From Lentimicrobium sp. L6 (GTDB lineage Bacteria > Bacteroidota > Bacteroidia > Bacteroidales > UBA12170): DNA of 64,000 bases. This document shows positions 30,628 to 40,470 of this stretch, one piece after another. Location of the stretch: the NCBI RefSeq assembly GCF_013166655.1, contig NZ_JABKCA010000021.1, positions 1 to 64,000 on the forward strand. The letters run 5' to 3'. The position numbers were made by a program, and so were the translations under genes. The notes below the pieces were generated by a model. It was not told the origin of the DNA. It saw nothing but the letters and a program-made list of their open reading frames with translations, and made no database searches. Every line of letters starts with the position of its first letter. The first letter of the stretch is position 1.

Positions 30628-30879
30628 TTAGTCTGAACCAAAAATGGTAAGCTGTTTATAATCTTCTGGTTTTGGCTCTCTAAAAAGACTGAGTTGCATC
30701 TCATCAATCTCCCTTTTTCCTATTTTCTCATCTGTAAACTCATCTGTATAGGATTTTAAAAGACCTTTAATGAGTTTATTTGGTGTGATTTTCTCTATTC
30801 CACAATAATTTTGCAAACTAGAGTATTGTCTATTACTCAGTTTAAAACTCATCTGCTTAAATCGTCTTCGCTTGGCCAT
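30628..30879 (-). CDS. Small basic protein, ribbon-helix-helix-like, with two QLxLF-type motifs
   Basis: This 83-aa protein starts with a basic stretch (MAKRRRFKQ) then a strand-helix-helix pattern (MSFKLSNRQYSSLQNYC, then TPNKLIKGLLKSYTDEF) reminiscent of RHH/CopG DNA-binding proteins. The C-terminal 23 residues contain QLSLF and, 10 residues later, QLTIF. QLSLF is the canonical bacterial sliding-clamp-binding peptide (QL[SD]LF) and QLTIF is close to it. Similar small proteins occur in Bacteroidota as hypotheticals. Both the DNA-binding and clamp-binding roles are inferred; no replication gene is adjacent. Confidence 0.6.
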   Translation of the reverse strand: MAKRRRFKQMSFKLSNRQYSSLQNYCGIEKITPNKLIKGLLKSYTDEFTDEKIGKREIDEMQLSLFREPKPEDYKQLTIFGSD

Positions 30880-31030
30880 GATACATAGCTTGATTATGAA
30901 GATAAAATTATAAGAAATATGAGCTAAGAAAAAATGATTTTCAAATACTTATTCACTATAAAGACCTGAATAACTATTAGTATCAAAAAAAATTGCAAAA
31001 GGCTAGTTTAGTGAAAAATACAACAAATAG

Positions 31031-31486
31031 TTAGTAGACAAAAGGTATAATCTTTTTAGTTTTTTTTTGGTATATTTTATATTCTGGAAACTGATGGAGG
31101 AGGTTTTTCTCTTCAAAATTAATCTTAAAAATGAGTGTAAGGTATAAAATCAAGACGACGGAAAGTCGCCATAAGTTATATGAGTTAACAAGCTCTGGTA
31201 GAGTAAATAAAAAAATAGAAGTATACATGGGATGGCGTATCATGGCATAAGGACCAGACTTTCTCAACTCACCATTTATTACAGGAGTTGGGGTGATATT
31301 AAAATTACCAATTCGCATCACCCAGATAGCCCAAAGACCTACAAAAACTCCTAAAACCTGTACCATTAACAAAACCAAATGATTCGCCAATACTGGAGCA
31401 GTAAACATAACTATAAAAAGGCTGGAGAATTGCAGGAAGACCAAAAGATAGGCGTAGGTTGGCTTACTTTCCTTCTTTCTTTGCAT
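31031..31486 (-). CDS. Isoprenylcysteine methyltransferase / PEMT-like membrane methyltransferase
   Basis: This 151-aa membrane protein has four or so hydrophobic helices and the family motifs GPYAMIRHPMYTS and, near the end, EEKNLLHQFPEYKIYQ, typical of the ICMT/phospholipid N-methyltransferase superfamily, which uses S-adenosylmethionine. The bacterial substrate is generally unknown. Its start lies inside the 3' end of the upstream coiled-coil gene (23-bp overlap in another frame), suggesting coupled translation. Confidence 0.82.
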   Translation of the reverse strand: MQRKKESKPTYAYLLVFLQFSSLFIVMFTAPVLANHLVLLMVQVLGVFVGLWAIWVMRIGNFNITPTPVINGELRKSGPYAMIRHPMYTSIFLFTLPELVNSYNLWRLSVVLILYLTLIFKINFEEKNLLHQFPEYKIYQKKTKKIIPFVY

Positions 31487-32024
31487 TCAAAGCTTTTTCA
31501 GCATCTTCATATGCATCCTCATAAGTCTTCAATTTCTTGGAGAGTAAATCTAATTTTTTATCGGCTTTATCCATCATTCTGACCGCTGTTGACATATCTT
31601 TATCACCAGCCTTTATCTCGTTTTGAGCTAGCTTTAAATCGGCTTTATACTTCGTAGTCAATTCACGAAGTTCAACTTTTGCAGCTGCTACTTCTGCTCT
31701 ATCTTTACTTTTAGCGGCCTTGTTTAATGGTTTACTATCTGTTTTATATTGTTTTTCAATGGCTTTAACCTGATCGCGCGCTGCCATTTTACGAAGTTTA
31801 CCTGCATCATCTAATTGTTCACCTGCAACAAACAAACTATCAGCTGATTCTATTTGCCTCTTAACAGTCACTAATTTTACTCTGTTTGCTTCTACTTTGT
31901 CTTCTGCTTTCTGTAGTGCAATTTCTTCTCTACTCATTTCAGTCTGAGCCATAGAAGATAAACCTGAAAATACAATAATAACAATAAGAATAAGTTTTGT
32001 GGAAAGTAGATAAATATTTTTCAT
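31464..32024 (-). CDS. Secreted coiled-coil protein of unknown function
   Basis: The 186-aa protein starts with a signal peptide (LILIVIIVFSGLSSMAQ) and the rest is almost wholly charged helix with heptad-like spacing (EEIALQKAEDKVEANRVKL, later MMDKADKKLDLLSKKL), rich in Lys, Glu, Asp and Ala. It contains no enzyme motif. A periplasmic structural or chaperone-like helical protein is plausible but unproven. It overlaps the downstream methyltransferase gene by 23 bp. Confidence 0.75.
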   Translation of the reverse strand: MKNIYLLSTKLILIVIIVFSGLSSMAQTEMSREEIALQKAEDKVEANRVKLVTVKRQIESADSLFVAGEQLDDAGKLRKMAARDQVKAIEKQYKTDSKPLNKAAKSKDRAEVAAAKVELRELTTKYKADLKLAQNEIKAGDKDMSTAVRMMDKADKKLDLLSKKLKTYEDAYEDAEKALNAKKEGK

Positions 32025-32097
32025 AGTATGATATTTTGTTTGAGCTGACTAAATTACATTAATTGTGATTATTATTCAAATGGAAATGAATATGATT

Positions 32098-33468
32098 TTA
32101 TTTTCTTGATTTACGCACCATTAATTGTGCATTTTCATAACCTACCACTTCAACTTCGTCCCCTTTTTCTATAAAATTACTTAATGAAACAGCATCATAC
32201 ATTTGCCCATCCACCATTACTTTGCCAGAAGGACGTAATACAGTGAAGGCTTGCCCTATTTCACCTATGGAATTCTTATAAGATTCTAAATCAATACCAA
32301 AGCCTTCCTCTCTTTCTTGGGTGGTAGCCAAAGCCAGATTAAACATGGATTGGGTTGAAAATAATTTCTTACTCAAGTAATAAGAACCAATAAGGCCTAA
32401 AAGAGAGGAAAAAGAAACAACGATTAGCGCATTAATTATTGCCGTAACATTTGGAAGTGTAAATTTAAATCCATCATTATCAACCATGGCCAATGCCAAG
32501 GATGTCACAATAAGTACGATTCCTGAAATGCCAAAGAATCCAAAACCAGGCACCACAAACAGCTCAATGGCCAGAAGAATAACACCAACAAAAAATATAA
32601 TAACCTCCCAATTTTCTACCAATCCTTCCAAATACAGTGGAGCAAAATAAAGCACAGCTGCAAAAATAGAAGCCGCTAAAGGAAAACCAATACCAGGAGA
32701 TTGCAATTCAAAGTATAAGCCTCCAACTATTAGCATAATTAGAATACCGCTAACCATAGGATTCACCAACAACCTGATAATTTTATCACTTGCTTTGAGT
32801 TCCTGATGGTATATCTCGTAATTCTCCACTCCTGCTCTAGTTAAAAGTTCAGCAAGGGATTCCACTTGTGCTTCACAAAAACCATTTGCTATAGCCTCTG
32901 AAGTTGTAAAAGTTAATACCATACTGGAGTCAATAACATCCTCTATTTTTATTCTGGGATCGACCATAGCTTGAGCAATTTGAGGATCTCTACCTGTAGC
33001 TTCTGCAGTACTTCGCATCATAGAACGCATATAGCTTTGATATTTATCAGGCATGGCTTCTCCAGTTTGATTCACCACAGTTGCTGCACCAATATTTGCT
33101 CCTGCTACCATATATATACTATCACAAGCTATGGAAATTAAAGCCCCAGCACTTGCAGCATTATTATCTATCAAAACATAAACTGGAATATCAGAATTTA
33201 AAATCGCCGTTCTAATGGAATCAGCTGCATCCACCATCCCCCCATAAGTATTCATATGTATGAGCATCAAATCATATTCTTTTTCATGAGCCTCCTCAAA
33301 TGCTTTCTGGGTAAGATGCCAAACAGGAGGAGCTATCTCTTCCATGATATCGAGTTGATATACTTTAAACAGGGTTGAATCAGAAGAAACTGACTCAGCA
33401 TTACTATTTATTGTAAGGACCAGAAAAAAGGCAAAACATAAAGCAAATCTTAAAAAAGAATCATTCAT
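32098..33468 (-). CDS. NfeD family membrane protease (ClpP/SppA-like domain plus NfeD)
   Basis: I prefer the internal Met at 33468 (open frame to 33540) because it directly precedes the signal peptide FLRFALCFAFFLVLTINSNA; this gives 456 aa. The N-terminal domain is ClpP/SppA-like: HMNTYGGMVDAADSI and NNAASAGALIS, with catalytic Ser106 in this numbering (Ser130 from the longer start). Then follow five or so membrane helices and a C-terminal OB-fold NfeD domain (GEIGQAFTVLRPSGKVMVDG). Long NfeD proteins pair with stomatin-like partners for membrane protein quality control; no stomatin gene is next to it here. Confidence 0.9.
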   Translation of the reverse strand: MNDSFLRFALCFAFFLVLTINSNAESVSSDSTLFKVYQLDIMEEIAPPVWHLTQKAFEEAHEKEYDLMLIHMNTYGGMVDAADSIRTAILNSDIPVYVLIDNNAASAGALISIACDSIYMVAGANIGAATVVNQTGEAMPDKYQSYMRSMMRSTAEATGRDPQIAQAMVDPRIKIEDVIDSSMVLTFTTSEAIANGFCEAQVESLAELLTRAGVENYEIYHQELKASDKIIRLLVNPMVSGILIMLIVGGLYFELQSPGIGFPLAASIFAAVLYFAPLYLEGLVENWEVIIFFVGVILLAIELFVVPGFGFFGISGIVLIVTSLALAMVDNDGFKFTLPNVTAIINALIVVSFSSLLGLIGSYYLSKKLFSTQSMFNLALATTQEREEGFGIDLESYKNSIGEIGQAFTVLRPSGKVMVDGQMYDAVSLSNFIEKGDEVEVVGYENAQLMVRKSRK

Positions 33469-33562
33469 TCGAGTGCTTTTTCTCTTTATCATTTCTTGAA
33501 TTTTCATCATTTCTGAACTTATATGTTTTATTGCTTTCATAATATCCGTATTAAAATGGGCC

Positions 33563-34366
33563 TTATTTATTAAAATGATGCTTAATCTGTTTTAAAAATG
33601 GGTCTGCTATATTCGAATTGACACTTAGAATTTCCTTACCAAAAACGAAATCCTTTCCGCCTGAAAAGTCCATATTAACACCACCAGCATTCCGAACTAT
33701 TATGCTTCCTGCAGCCACATCCCAAGGCTTTAAACCATATTCATAAAAGCCATCGTATCTGCCACATGCCACATAAGCCAAATCCATAGCAGCAGTTCCC
33801 AGCCTTCTGATTCCTCTACTATTACGCATTAAATACTCAAAAAAACTCATGTATTCTTTCATCAGACTATAATCATAATAAGGAAAACCTGTGGCAAATA
33901 AAGCTTTATCAATAGTGAGGGTTTCAGAAACCTTAATAATTTTACCATTTAAATAAGAGCCTCCCCCTTTCCAACTATAAAAACATTCATTTAGATTGGG
34001 CTCGTAAATAACACCTAAGATAATTTCATTTCGAAATTTGAGCGCTAAGCTTACTGAATATAGTGGAACCCCATGGATATAGTTTGTAGTTCCATCTAAA
34101 GGATCTATAATCCAATTATAATCCTCTCCAACTTTATTATTTGTACCCTCTTCTGCGATAAAACCGGCCTCAGGTAATATATCATTCAATGAATAAACCA
34201 GCATTCGCTCGGCAGTTTTATCTACATAGGTCACCAAATCATGAAGGCCTTTCTCTTCAACATCTTTTGACTTAAGCTTGCTTATTTCTTGTTTTAAAAA
34301 AGATCCAGCTTCCTTACTAGCCAAAATCACTTTCTGAGTCAGCACCTTTAAATCTGTAGAATCCAT
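33563..34366 (-). CDS. Inositol monophosphatase family protein (SuhB-like)
   Basis: The 267-aa protein has both signature motifs of the Mg-dependent inositol monophosphatase family: WIIDPLDGTTNYIHG (metal-binding Asp residues) and KPWDVAAGSIIVRNAGG, with the earlier FIAEEG glutamate. Family members dephosphorylate inositol phosphates, other sugar phosphates or PAP, and E. coli SuhB also acts with ribosomal antitermination factors. It is on the same strand as and upstream of the NfeD gene. Confidence 0.92.
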   Translation of the reverse strand: MDSTDLKVLTQKVILASKEAGSFLKQEISKLKSKDVEEKGLHDLVTYVDKTAERMLVYSLNDILPEAGFIAEEGTNNKVGEDYNWIIDPLDGTTNYIHGVPLYSVSLALKFRNEIILGVIYEPNLNECFYSWKGGGSYLNGKIIKVSETLTIDKALFATGFPYYDYSLMKEYMSFFEYLMRNSRGIRRLGTAAMDLAYVACGRYDGFYEYGLKPWDVAAGSIIVRNAGGVNMDFSGGKDFVFGKEILSVNSNIADPFLKQIKHHFNK

Positions 34367-34540
34367 AATAAAAATAATTAGAGAGTAAAAATACTAAAGC
34401 TATAGCAATAATGCTATTCATTTTTTATTTAAAACTTTTATCAACCACAATTAGATTTATTTTTTGCATTTTTTTAATCAAAATCGAAACCATATCTACA
34501 TTAACACGTTAAAGATACCGAGTTTATAAAATGAGTTGAT

Positions 34541-34996
34541 ATGCTAACAATAAGAAATTACATTACAGGAGTATTGGTTGCTGGAGTATTGATCCATGTT
34601 CCTCTTCTAAAAAAATGGAGGATGTTTAACCAAGAAAACGATAAGAACAGTGATAAGGTCACAGAGAATAATTTTACTAGTTCATTGAAAACAATAGATT
34701 TTAATCAGGCAAAAATAGAAAACAAAAGAACTCTATTTAATAGTAGCCTATTTGGCAAGGAAGTTTTATTTCATCAAATTACCAGCAATATGGAGTTCAA
34801 GTTTCAAAACTATGCCTTTGCAGGAAATATTGTAAATGTATATAAAGACAAAGATGAAATTATAAAGTTCGACGTAAAATTATTTATGAGCAATACAGAC
34901 ATCTGTTTCTCAGAAATATCAAAAATCACTAGAAAAGAAATTACAAAAGACCTAATTTTAAAGGGCTTCGTGAGAAGCGAATTAATGTTAGCTTAG
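34541..34996 (+). CDS. Hypothetical membrane-anchored protein
   Basis: This 151-aa protein has an N-terminal hydrophobic segment (ITGVLVAGVLIHVPLL) followed by a basic stretch, then a soluble domain with alternating strands (VLFHQITSNMEFKFQNYAFAG, IIKFDVKLFMS). I recognise no family. It stands alone between the inositol-phosphatase gene (divergent) and a terminator. It is probably real, as the frame is long for this AT content and the gene has a clear start and following terminator. Confidence 0.6.
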   Translation: MLTIRNYITGVLVAGVLIHVPLLKKWRMFNQENDKNSDKVTENNFTSSLKTIDFNQAKIENKRTLFNSSLFGKEVLFHQITSNMEFKFQNYAFAGNIVNVYKDKDEIIKFDVKLFMSNTDICFSEISKITRKEITKDLILKGFVRSELMLA

Positions 34997-35014
34997 ACTC
35001 AATTAACTCAATTA

Positions 35015-35047
35015 AATGTCCTTCTCTTCCTGGGGAGGGCATTTTTT
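35015..35047 (+). terminator. Terminator after the hypothetical membrane protein
   Basis: AATGTCC/GGGCATT (one G-U pair) with a 15-nt loop and a six-T run, 19 bp after the stop codon. Confidence 0.7.
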
Positions 35048-35148
35048 ATTGCCTAGTATTTTCCTGTTCACATTTACAGTTCAAGCCCTATCCCACTGAT
35101 TACACATTATAATTTAAAGGCCTAATCATTAAGCATGTCTACTAATAA

Positions 35149-35181
35149 AAAACCCGAAGCCATGTTCTGACTTCGGGTTTT
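35149..35181 (-). terminator. Terminator of the SusCD operon
   Basis: AAAACCCGAAG/CTTCGGGTTTT, an 11-bp perfect stem with an 11-nt loop and A/T runs on both sides, 22 bp beyond the stop of the PNGase-like gene. It marks the operon end. Confidence 0.88.
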
Positions 35182-35202
35182 GTATATATCTAAATTCTTT
35201 TC

Positions 35203-37398
35203 TTAGTTAGACTTCACAGTTTTAAGAACAGTAGTATGATTTTCAGATTGTACTTTAATCATATAGATTCCATTTGGCATATCACTTAAATCCAATTGAA
35301 ACTCTTGGTCTCCATTTAACTGATAACTAGCCACCAACTGGCTGTTTAATTGATAAACATCGATTGTCTTGATATTATCATTTACCATTTTAATGTTATA
35401 TAAACCAGTTGTAGGGTTAGGATAAGCTTGAATATGATCCATAACTACTGATTGATCACTAATTCCAACGATATCCTCAGTTGAATACTGCACAAAATAA
35501 GTATGACAGCGATAATGAGGCTCAGTGTGAGAACCGCCATTATAACCCGTATTTAAAAGATTAGTGTAATCATATAAAACATAATCTAAATTTACCATTT
35601 CACCAGGAGTAAAATGACCATCCATATCCCATTCCCATGGCTGTACATCTTGTCCAGGACACCAGCCAGCACGAGAATACAAATAGGTTCCACTTTGAGG
35701 AGCACATGAATTCACATCACAATCATCCTTCCACAGATGTTGCTCAAAAGTCTCTTCTCCATCTACCCAAATATGATGAGTGAAATCAGAAAACTCTGCA
35801 GCATTACTAGTATTTGCCTGTCCGTGGCCTGTCATAGTCATTCTAATTTTAGCGGCCTCTGTTTCTGGATGAATCATCACATCCATTTCTGGGAAATCAT
35901 CATTGACATCTGGGTCACCATAGACCCAATTGTCTTCCGACCAAAGTTTCTCAATTTTCACAAATGGATATTCTGGACTTCCTTCAATTAACTCTAGTTC
36001 CACATCAACTAACCATCCTGAGGCTCCCCAAACTTGTACATAACTTACCCAATCTACTTCATCAACTAACAAGGAACGGAAATCGGTAATATCCCAAGTC
36101 CAACCACCACAAGCCACACCATAAGGTGTGATATAACGAGCTATTTCATAGTTTTCACCATCTTTATTGATCATAAGTTTGGCAGGTTGATCCCAAGGAT
36201 CACAACCACCTGTTGGGCATTCTAGGTCAATATGAATATATATTTCACTAAAGTCCTCTAAGCTTTCTGGCATGTATAAGGTCTTGGTATGAGTTTGTCC
36301 ATATCCACCATAATTATGACGTTCTTCATCAAAAATCATAAAATTAAGAGTGGGTTCAATCATTTCTGTTAATACATCATTTGCTGCATTATCATCTCCA
36401 TCTAAACTTACACTTCCAGTAATTTCAATTTCTGTTTCACCAGAAAGATCTACTAAATCTTCAAAAGTATAAATATAAGTTTCAAAAGGAGGAATGGTCA
36501 CTACTACTGTTTCTGTTATAGCATCACTACCTGTAATTTGATAAGTAATTTCAAATTCAGTAATAGGCTCAGTAGCATAATTTTTAACCTCTAATCTAAT
36601 TTTCTCATCAGCAGCAAAACCACTACCGATATAAGATGGAGAAGCAATACCCATTACTCCAATATCAGCAGTTACAGGAACAAAACCATCTACCCAATTG
36701 TCTTCTGACATATTAATAAGCTGACCATCATTACCATTACTAGTCGCATCAGCAATAGTCATACCTGTTCCTTCATTCATAGGATAATAAGCTACTAAAC
36801 CCGCTTCGCTTCCTGTTAATTCAGTGCTCATACTGGCTTGTATTTCTGCATCAGTTCTAGCGACTTCCCAAATTCTAACCTCATCAATCATTCCATTGAA
36901 ATAACGACCGGTCCATGTTGGATTTTCTCCAATATTTACAACAACACCCTCACCAGGAGTTAAACTACCTATTGCATCTTCGGCACCTATCAAAACACCA
37001 TTAATATATACTTTTACTTGGGTTCCAGTATAAACACCAGCCACATGATACCAGGCATTGGTTCCTAATAGCTGGGGAGTAGCAACCGATTTCCATCCTT
37101 CATCTACGGAAACAGTAAATTCTAACCTACCGTTTTCTCCAGCTGAAAGACACCAACCTTTATCAGGCCCCGAACCTTGTTTACTAATGATTACACCTGC
37201 CCAAATACTACTTTGCCATGCTTCTGCATTAATCCAAGCTTCTAAAGTCATAGCTGCAGTTGGATTTAGTTCTGGACTATCAAGAATACCTACCTTATTA
37301 CTACTGCCATCAAAATCTAAGGCATGATTTTGTGCCATTATCATCGTTCCTGAAAAGGAAAGACACATGACCAATAAAAATGTAAAGACTTTTTTCAT
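35203..37398 (-). CDS. LamG / peptide-N-glycosidase F-like secreted protein with T9SS domain
   Basis: The 731-aa protein has a signal peptide (cleavage near MIMAQ), an N-terminal LamG/concanavalin-like domain (LDFDGSSNKVGI to VAYYPMNEG, about 25-215), a linking beta domain and a region from about residue 350 resembling the two jelly-roll domains of PNGase F: DLECPTGGCDPWDQPAKL, YEIARYITPYG, TGHGQANTSNAAEF and AGWCPGQD. It ends in a T9SS type A domain (AYPNPTTGLYN to VLKTVKSN). PNGase F cleaves N-glycans from asparagine. The conserved acidic residues suggest activity, but this could be a binding protein. It is last in the SusCD operon. Confidence 0.8.
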   Translation of the reverse strand: MKKVFTFLLVMCLSFSGTMIMAQNHALDFDGSSNKVGILDSPELNPTAAMTLEAWINAEAWQSSIWAGVIISKQGSGPDKGWCLSAGENGRLEFTVSVDEGWKSVATPQLLGTNAWYHVAGVYTGTQVKVYINGVLIGAEDAIGSLTPGEGVVVNIGENPTWTGRYFNGMIDEVRIWEVARTDAEIQASMSTELTGSEAGLVAYYPMNEGTGMTIADATSNGNDGQLINMSEDNWVDGFVPVTADIGVMGIASPSYIGSGFAADEKIRLEVKNYATEPITEFEITYQITGSDAITETVVVTIPPFETYIYTFEDLVDLSGETEIEITGSVSLDGDDNAANDVLTEMIEPTLNFMIFDEERHNYGGYGQTHTKTLYMPESLEDFSEIYIHIDLECPTGGCDPWDQPAKLMINKDGENYEIARYITPYGVACGGWTWDITDFRSLLVDEVDWVSYVQVWGASGWLVDVELELIEGSPEYPFVKIEKLWSEDNWVYGDPDVNDDFPEMDVMIHPETEAAKIRMTMTGHGQANTSNAAEFSDFTHHIWVDGEETFEQHLWKDDCDVNSCAPQSGTYLYSRAGWCPGQDVQPWEWDMDGHFTPGEMVNLDYVLYDYTNLLNTGYNGGSHTEPHYRCHTYFVQYSTEDIVGISDQSVVMDHIQAYPNPTTGLYNIKMVNDNIKTIDVYQLNSQLVASYQLNGDQEFQLDLSDMPNGIYMIKVQSENHTTVLKTVKSN

Positions 37399-37409
37399 GA
37401 TATTAAATT

Positions 37410-38918
37410 TTAGTTTTTAATTAATTTTCTTGTTGTTTTAATTCCATCAATTTCAAACTCTAGGAAATAAATTCCTGAATTTAAATCTGATAGATCAATG
37501 ATTTCTTGATTTTGAATTGCTTTTACTTGTTTTACTAAGGAACCACTGATTTGATAAATGGAAAGGTTTGTGTTTAAAGGTGCACCATCGATAAATAGTT
37601 GGTTATTTACTGGATTTGGAGCTAAAATCAAATTTGAGAATTTTATATCTGAAATCGCATCAAATCCTTGAATTGGAAATTCCTCTGAGGAGTGCCCGAT
37701 AGCATAAAAACCATCTTTAAATTCATAGTCATTAATAATGAATATGCCAGATAGCAATTTAGTTGGACGAGCAATAGCTCTGAAGTCCTTGCTCTCATCT
37801 GCGCGATATAGCAATGCATATTGATTATCGTCATCATCCATAGGAAAGTCATCCCCAACCATAGCATCCTCTAGGTTAAAAGTCATACTTCCACTTACAT
37901 CACTGGCACAATTGAAATACCATTGTCTATTGCTTCTTTTATAATCTGCTGGTGGGTTTTCTGGAGCTAAATCTGTTGCTATACCATCCTCACTATTCAT
38001 TCCAGCTACCACATACTTTCTGAATTCTAAAGGGTTGATTAATGTGGTGATGATTAATCCGTTATCAGTAACTATTTTATGGTAGTTTTCAGCACTTCTA
38101 TACCAAGCAGCTGCAATATCTTGCATATTAGACATGGTCAAATCTCCTACTGGAGCTGAAGATACCATCCATTGGGTACTCTCATGAGTTGAATGACTCA
38201 AATTACCATCGAAACCATTTGGTCCTGAATCTGGAACGGTAGAATCCGCAGCAGCATTAAAATTATAATAAGCCACTAATTCTGTCTCGTCACCCATTAA
38301 TTGAGTATGCATACGGCTTTGAATCTCCTCTTGGCTTAAGGCTTTATTCCATACTCTCACTTCATCTAAATCACCATAAAATTGATATGATAATAAATCC
38401 CAAGGTGCATTTCCAATGATAAAGGGACGATCATTATCTACAAGTGCTGTTGAAGGAAACATGGTTGTTTCTCCTGAAAGTATTCCATTGACATAACTCT
38501 GGATCTTACCAGAACTCACTGAGTAAGTAGTTACCAAATGCGTAAAAGCAGAATCGGGAGCCATTGGGCCATCACCAGGGCGAGGCACCACTTGTATAGA
38601 TGGATTAAAATACTCAGCATAAACATGTAGGTTTTCAAATCCCAAAACATATCCATTATCTATGGGTTCATTATATTCTATTTTCCCCATTATTTTTCTG
38701 TTTTCAGCAAAAGTGTATGCCCTTGCCCAAACTTCCAAGGTGAGCTCTTCCCCACCATTAAAGGCCTCATCGTTACCACAATCGATATATAAACTTGGAG
38801 TCCCAGTGGTATTCCAAGTTTCATAATCAATGGACCAGCATCTATTATCGAGAGATTGGGCTTGAATGAATCCACCCAAAAACACGAATATGGCCAATGC
38901 TAATAATTTTCTAGTCAT
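37410..38918 (-). CDS. LamG domain secreted protein with T9SS sorting domain
   Basis: The 502-aa protein has a signal peptide (LLALAIFVFLGGFIQAQ), a LamG-type jelly roll (about 25-230; LTLEVWARAYTF, DLDEVRVWNKALSQEEI, LVAYYNFNA), an unassigned middle region and a C-terminal T9SS type A domain (LILAPNPVNNQLFIDG to TTRKLIKN). LamG domains bind carbohydrate or protein ligands. It follows SusD by 20 bp and precedes the PNGase-like gene by 12 bp, so it is part of the same operon and probably a surface binding protein. Confidence 0.85.
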   Translation of the reverse strand: MTRKLLALAIFVFLGGFIQAQSLDNRCWSIDYETWNTTGTPSLYIDCGNDEAFNGGEELTLEVWARAYTFAENRKIMGKIEYNEPIDNGYVLGFENLHVYAEYFNPSIQVVPRPGDGPMAPDSAFTHLVTTYSVSSGKIQSYVNGILSGETTMFPSTALVDNDRPFIIGNAPWDLLSYQFYGDLDEVRVWNKALSQEEIQSRMHTQLMGDETELVAYYNFNAAADSTVPDSGPNGFDGNLSHSTHESTQWMVSSAPVGDLTMSNMQDIAAAWYRSAENYHKIVTDNGLIITTLINPLEFRKYVVAGMNSEDGIATDLAPENPPADYKRSNRQWYFNCASDVSGSMTFNLEDAMVGDDFPMDDDDNQYALLYRADESKDFRAIARPTKLLSGIFIINDYEFKDGFYAIGHSSEEFPIQGFDAISDIKFSNLILAPNPVNNQLFIDGAPLNTNLSIYQISGSLVKQVKAIQNQEIIDLSDLNSGIYFLEFEIDGIKTTRKLIKN

Positions 38919-38937
38919 ATCTATAATTTTTAATTAT

Positions 38938-40467
38938 TTATCTTTCTATATCCCACCAAACTCTCGTCAACTGCGTATCACTTCCTTGATTTTCCACAGC
39001 TTGCAAATAGTTATCTCTATTCAAAGTATATTCTGAATAAGGATACCTTAATCTTCTCGGAAAAATATCTAAATTGATACCCTCCTCAAAATAATCTAAT
39101 AAAACAGGATATCCTGTTCTTCGATAATCGGCATAAGCTTCAAAAACATTTTCATAGGTAAATAAAATATATTTTTGAGTAATCACATCTGCTAAATCAA
39201 TATCTTGAAATTGATTACTATAATTTAATATTTCAATATCTGTAATATTTACTTCTGTTGAATACTCGTTCATATAAGCAATATGAGAAGCAATACCTTC
39301 TTTAAATAAATCACCAGCATCCGCTGTCCACCATCCCTTTAGGGCAGCTTCTGCTTTTAAGAAACACATTTCACTATAGCCTAGAAGCTGAACGGGCCTG
39401 TCATTATTTAAAAACCATTGACCTACTCTAGAAACATCTCCCCACTCTCCTAAAGGATCACCCAAAGCAGCATCTAAATTATAGTTTTCCCATTCTTCAC
39501 TATTATATGGAAGAAGATTGGGGACTCCCCTATACTCATCAATAAATGGATAAGTATCAGACAATGTGGTTTTCTTGAGGATGTTTTTTATTCTAGGATC
39601 ATTTGTATTTACCAATAAATCTACTAGAAATTTACTGGGGTTAATATACTGAGCACCTTCTTGATAACGAATGACTGTAGCTTCATAAAGCGGTTTATTA
39701 TAAACGCTATTATAGAGGAAGCTGGCCGTTTGACTTTCGTTTTCTATTAATATTTCCGACTGAAGTTCACGAATAGTAGATTCAGACAAAGAAGCATTGA
39801 TAGAAGAAATCCGCATAGCAAGCCTAAATCTTAAGGCATTAGCAAATCTTTTCCAGTTTTCTATTTCTCCACCATAAATTAAATCAGCACTTTCTGAAAC
39901 AAATGGTTTAGAAGCATCAATACTATTTACGGCAGTCTCCAATTGACTTAACATTTGACTATATATAGCTTCTTGGGTATCATAAGTTGGAGTAAACTCA
40001 ATATCTGGATTCCCTTGCAAAGCTTCAGAATAAGGAGTATCACCCCAAAGGTCAGTAATTCTATGCATGATAAAAACCTTCCATATAAGAGCGGCCGCAT
40101 TTAAATTCGACAATTCAGAATCTCCGTCGGTTAATCGAATAACTACTTGGGCATTATTCATGGCATCAATATAAGAACTGTTCCAGAATCCGTCTCCTCC
40201 AGCTGGGGAAGGATATTCATTTCCGGATTCTACTCCTCCTCTGGTGGCCATATACATCACCCATTGCTGCAATCCATTATATTCTAAATGAGAGGAGGTT
40301 AAATAATCACCATTGCCTCTTTTTACCGCATATTTAAATAATAATTCAGTATCGACTTCTGTTGAATTATTAGGGTCTTTATTAAGCTCTGTCAAATCTT
40401 TAATGCAAGATGTTTGCAGAAAAACCAAACTTAATATCAAGTATATATAAATATTCTTTCTGTTCAT
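38938..40467 (-). CDS. susD: SusD/RagB-like nutrient-binding outer membrane lipoprotein
   Basis: The 509-aa protein has a lipobox LQTSC (Cys21) and the SusD-like (SusD_2 type) pattern: ELNKDPNNSTEVDTELLF, LQQWVMYMATRGG, ALIWKVFIMHRITDLWGDTPYSEAL and ADYRRTGYP. SusD proteins cap the SusC transporter and catch oligosaccharides or peptides at the cell surface. It starts 4 bp after susC, a standard pair. The symbol marks family only; the ligand is not starch by implication. Confidence 0.93.
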   Translation of the reverse strand: MNRKNIYIYLILSLVFLQTSCIKDLTELNKDPNNSTEVDTELLFKYAVKRGNGDYLTSSHLEYNGLQQWVMYMATRGGVESGNEYPSPAGGDGFWNSSYIDAMNNAQVVIRLTDGDSELSNLNAAALIWKVFIMHRITDLWGDTPYSEALQGNPDIEFTPTYDTQEAIYSQMLSQLETAVNSIDASKPFVSESADLIYGGEIENWKRFANALRFRLAMRISSINASLSESTIRELQSEILIENESQTASFLYNSVYNKPLYEATVIRYQEGAQYINPSKFLVDLLVNTNDPRIKNILKKTTLSDTYPFIDEYRGVPNLLPYNSEEWENYNLDAALGDPLGEWGDVSRVGQWFLNNDRPVQLLGYSEMCFLKAEAALKGWWTADAGDLFKEGIASHIAYMNEYSTEVNITDIEILNYSNQFQDIDLADVITQKYILFTYENVFEAYADYRRTGYPVLLDYFEEGINLDIFPRRLRYPYSEYTLNRDNYLQAVENQGSDTQLTRVWWDIER

Positions 40468-40470
40468 TTC

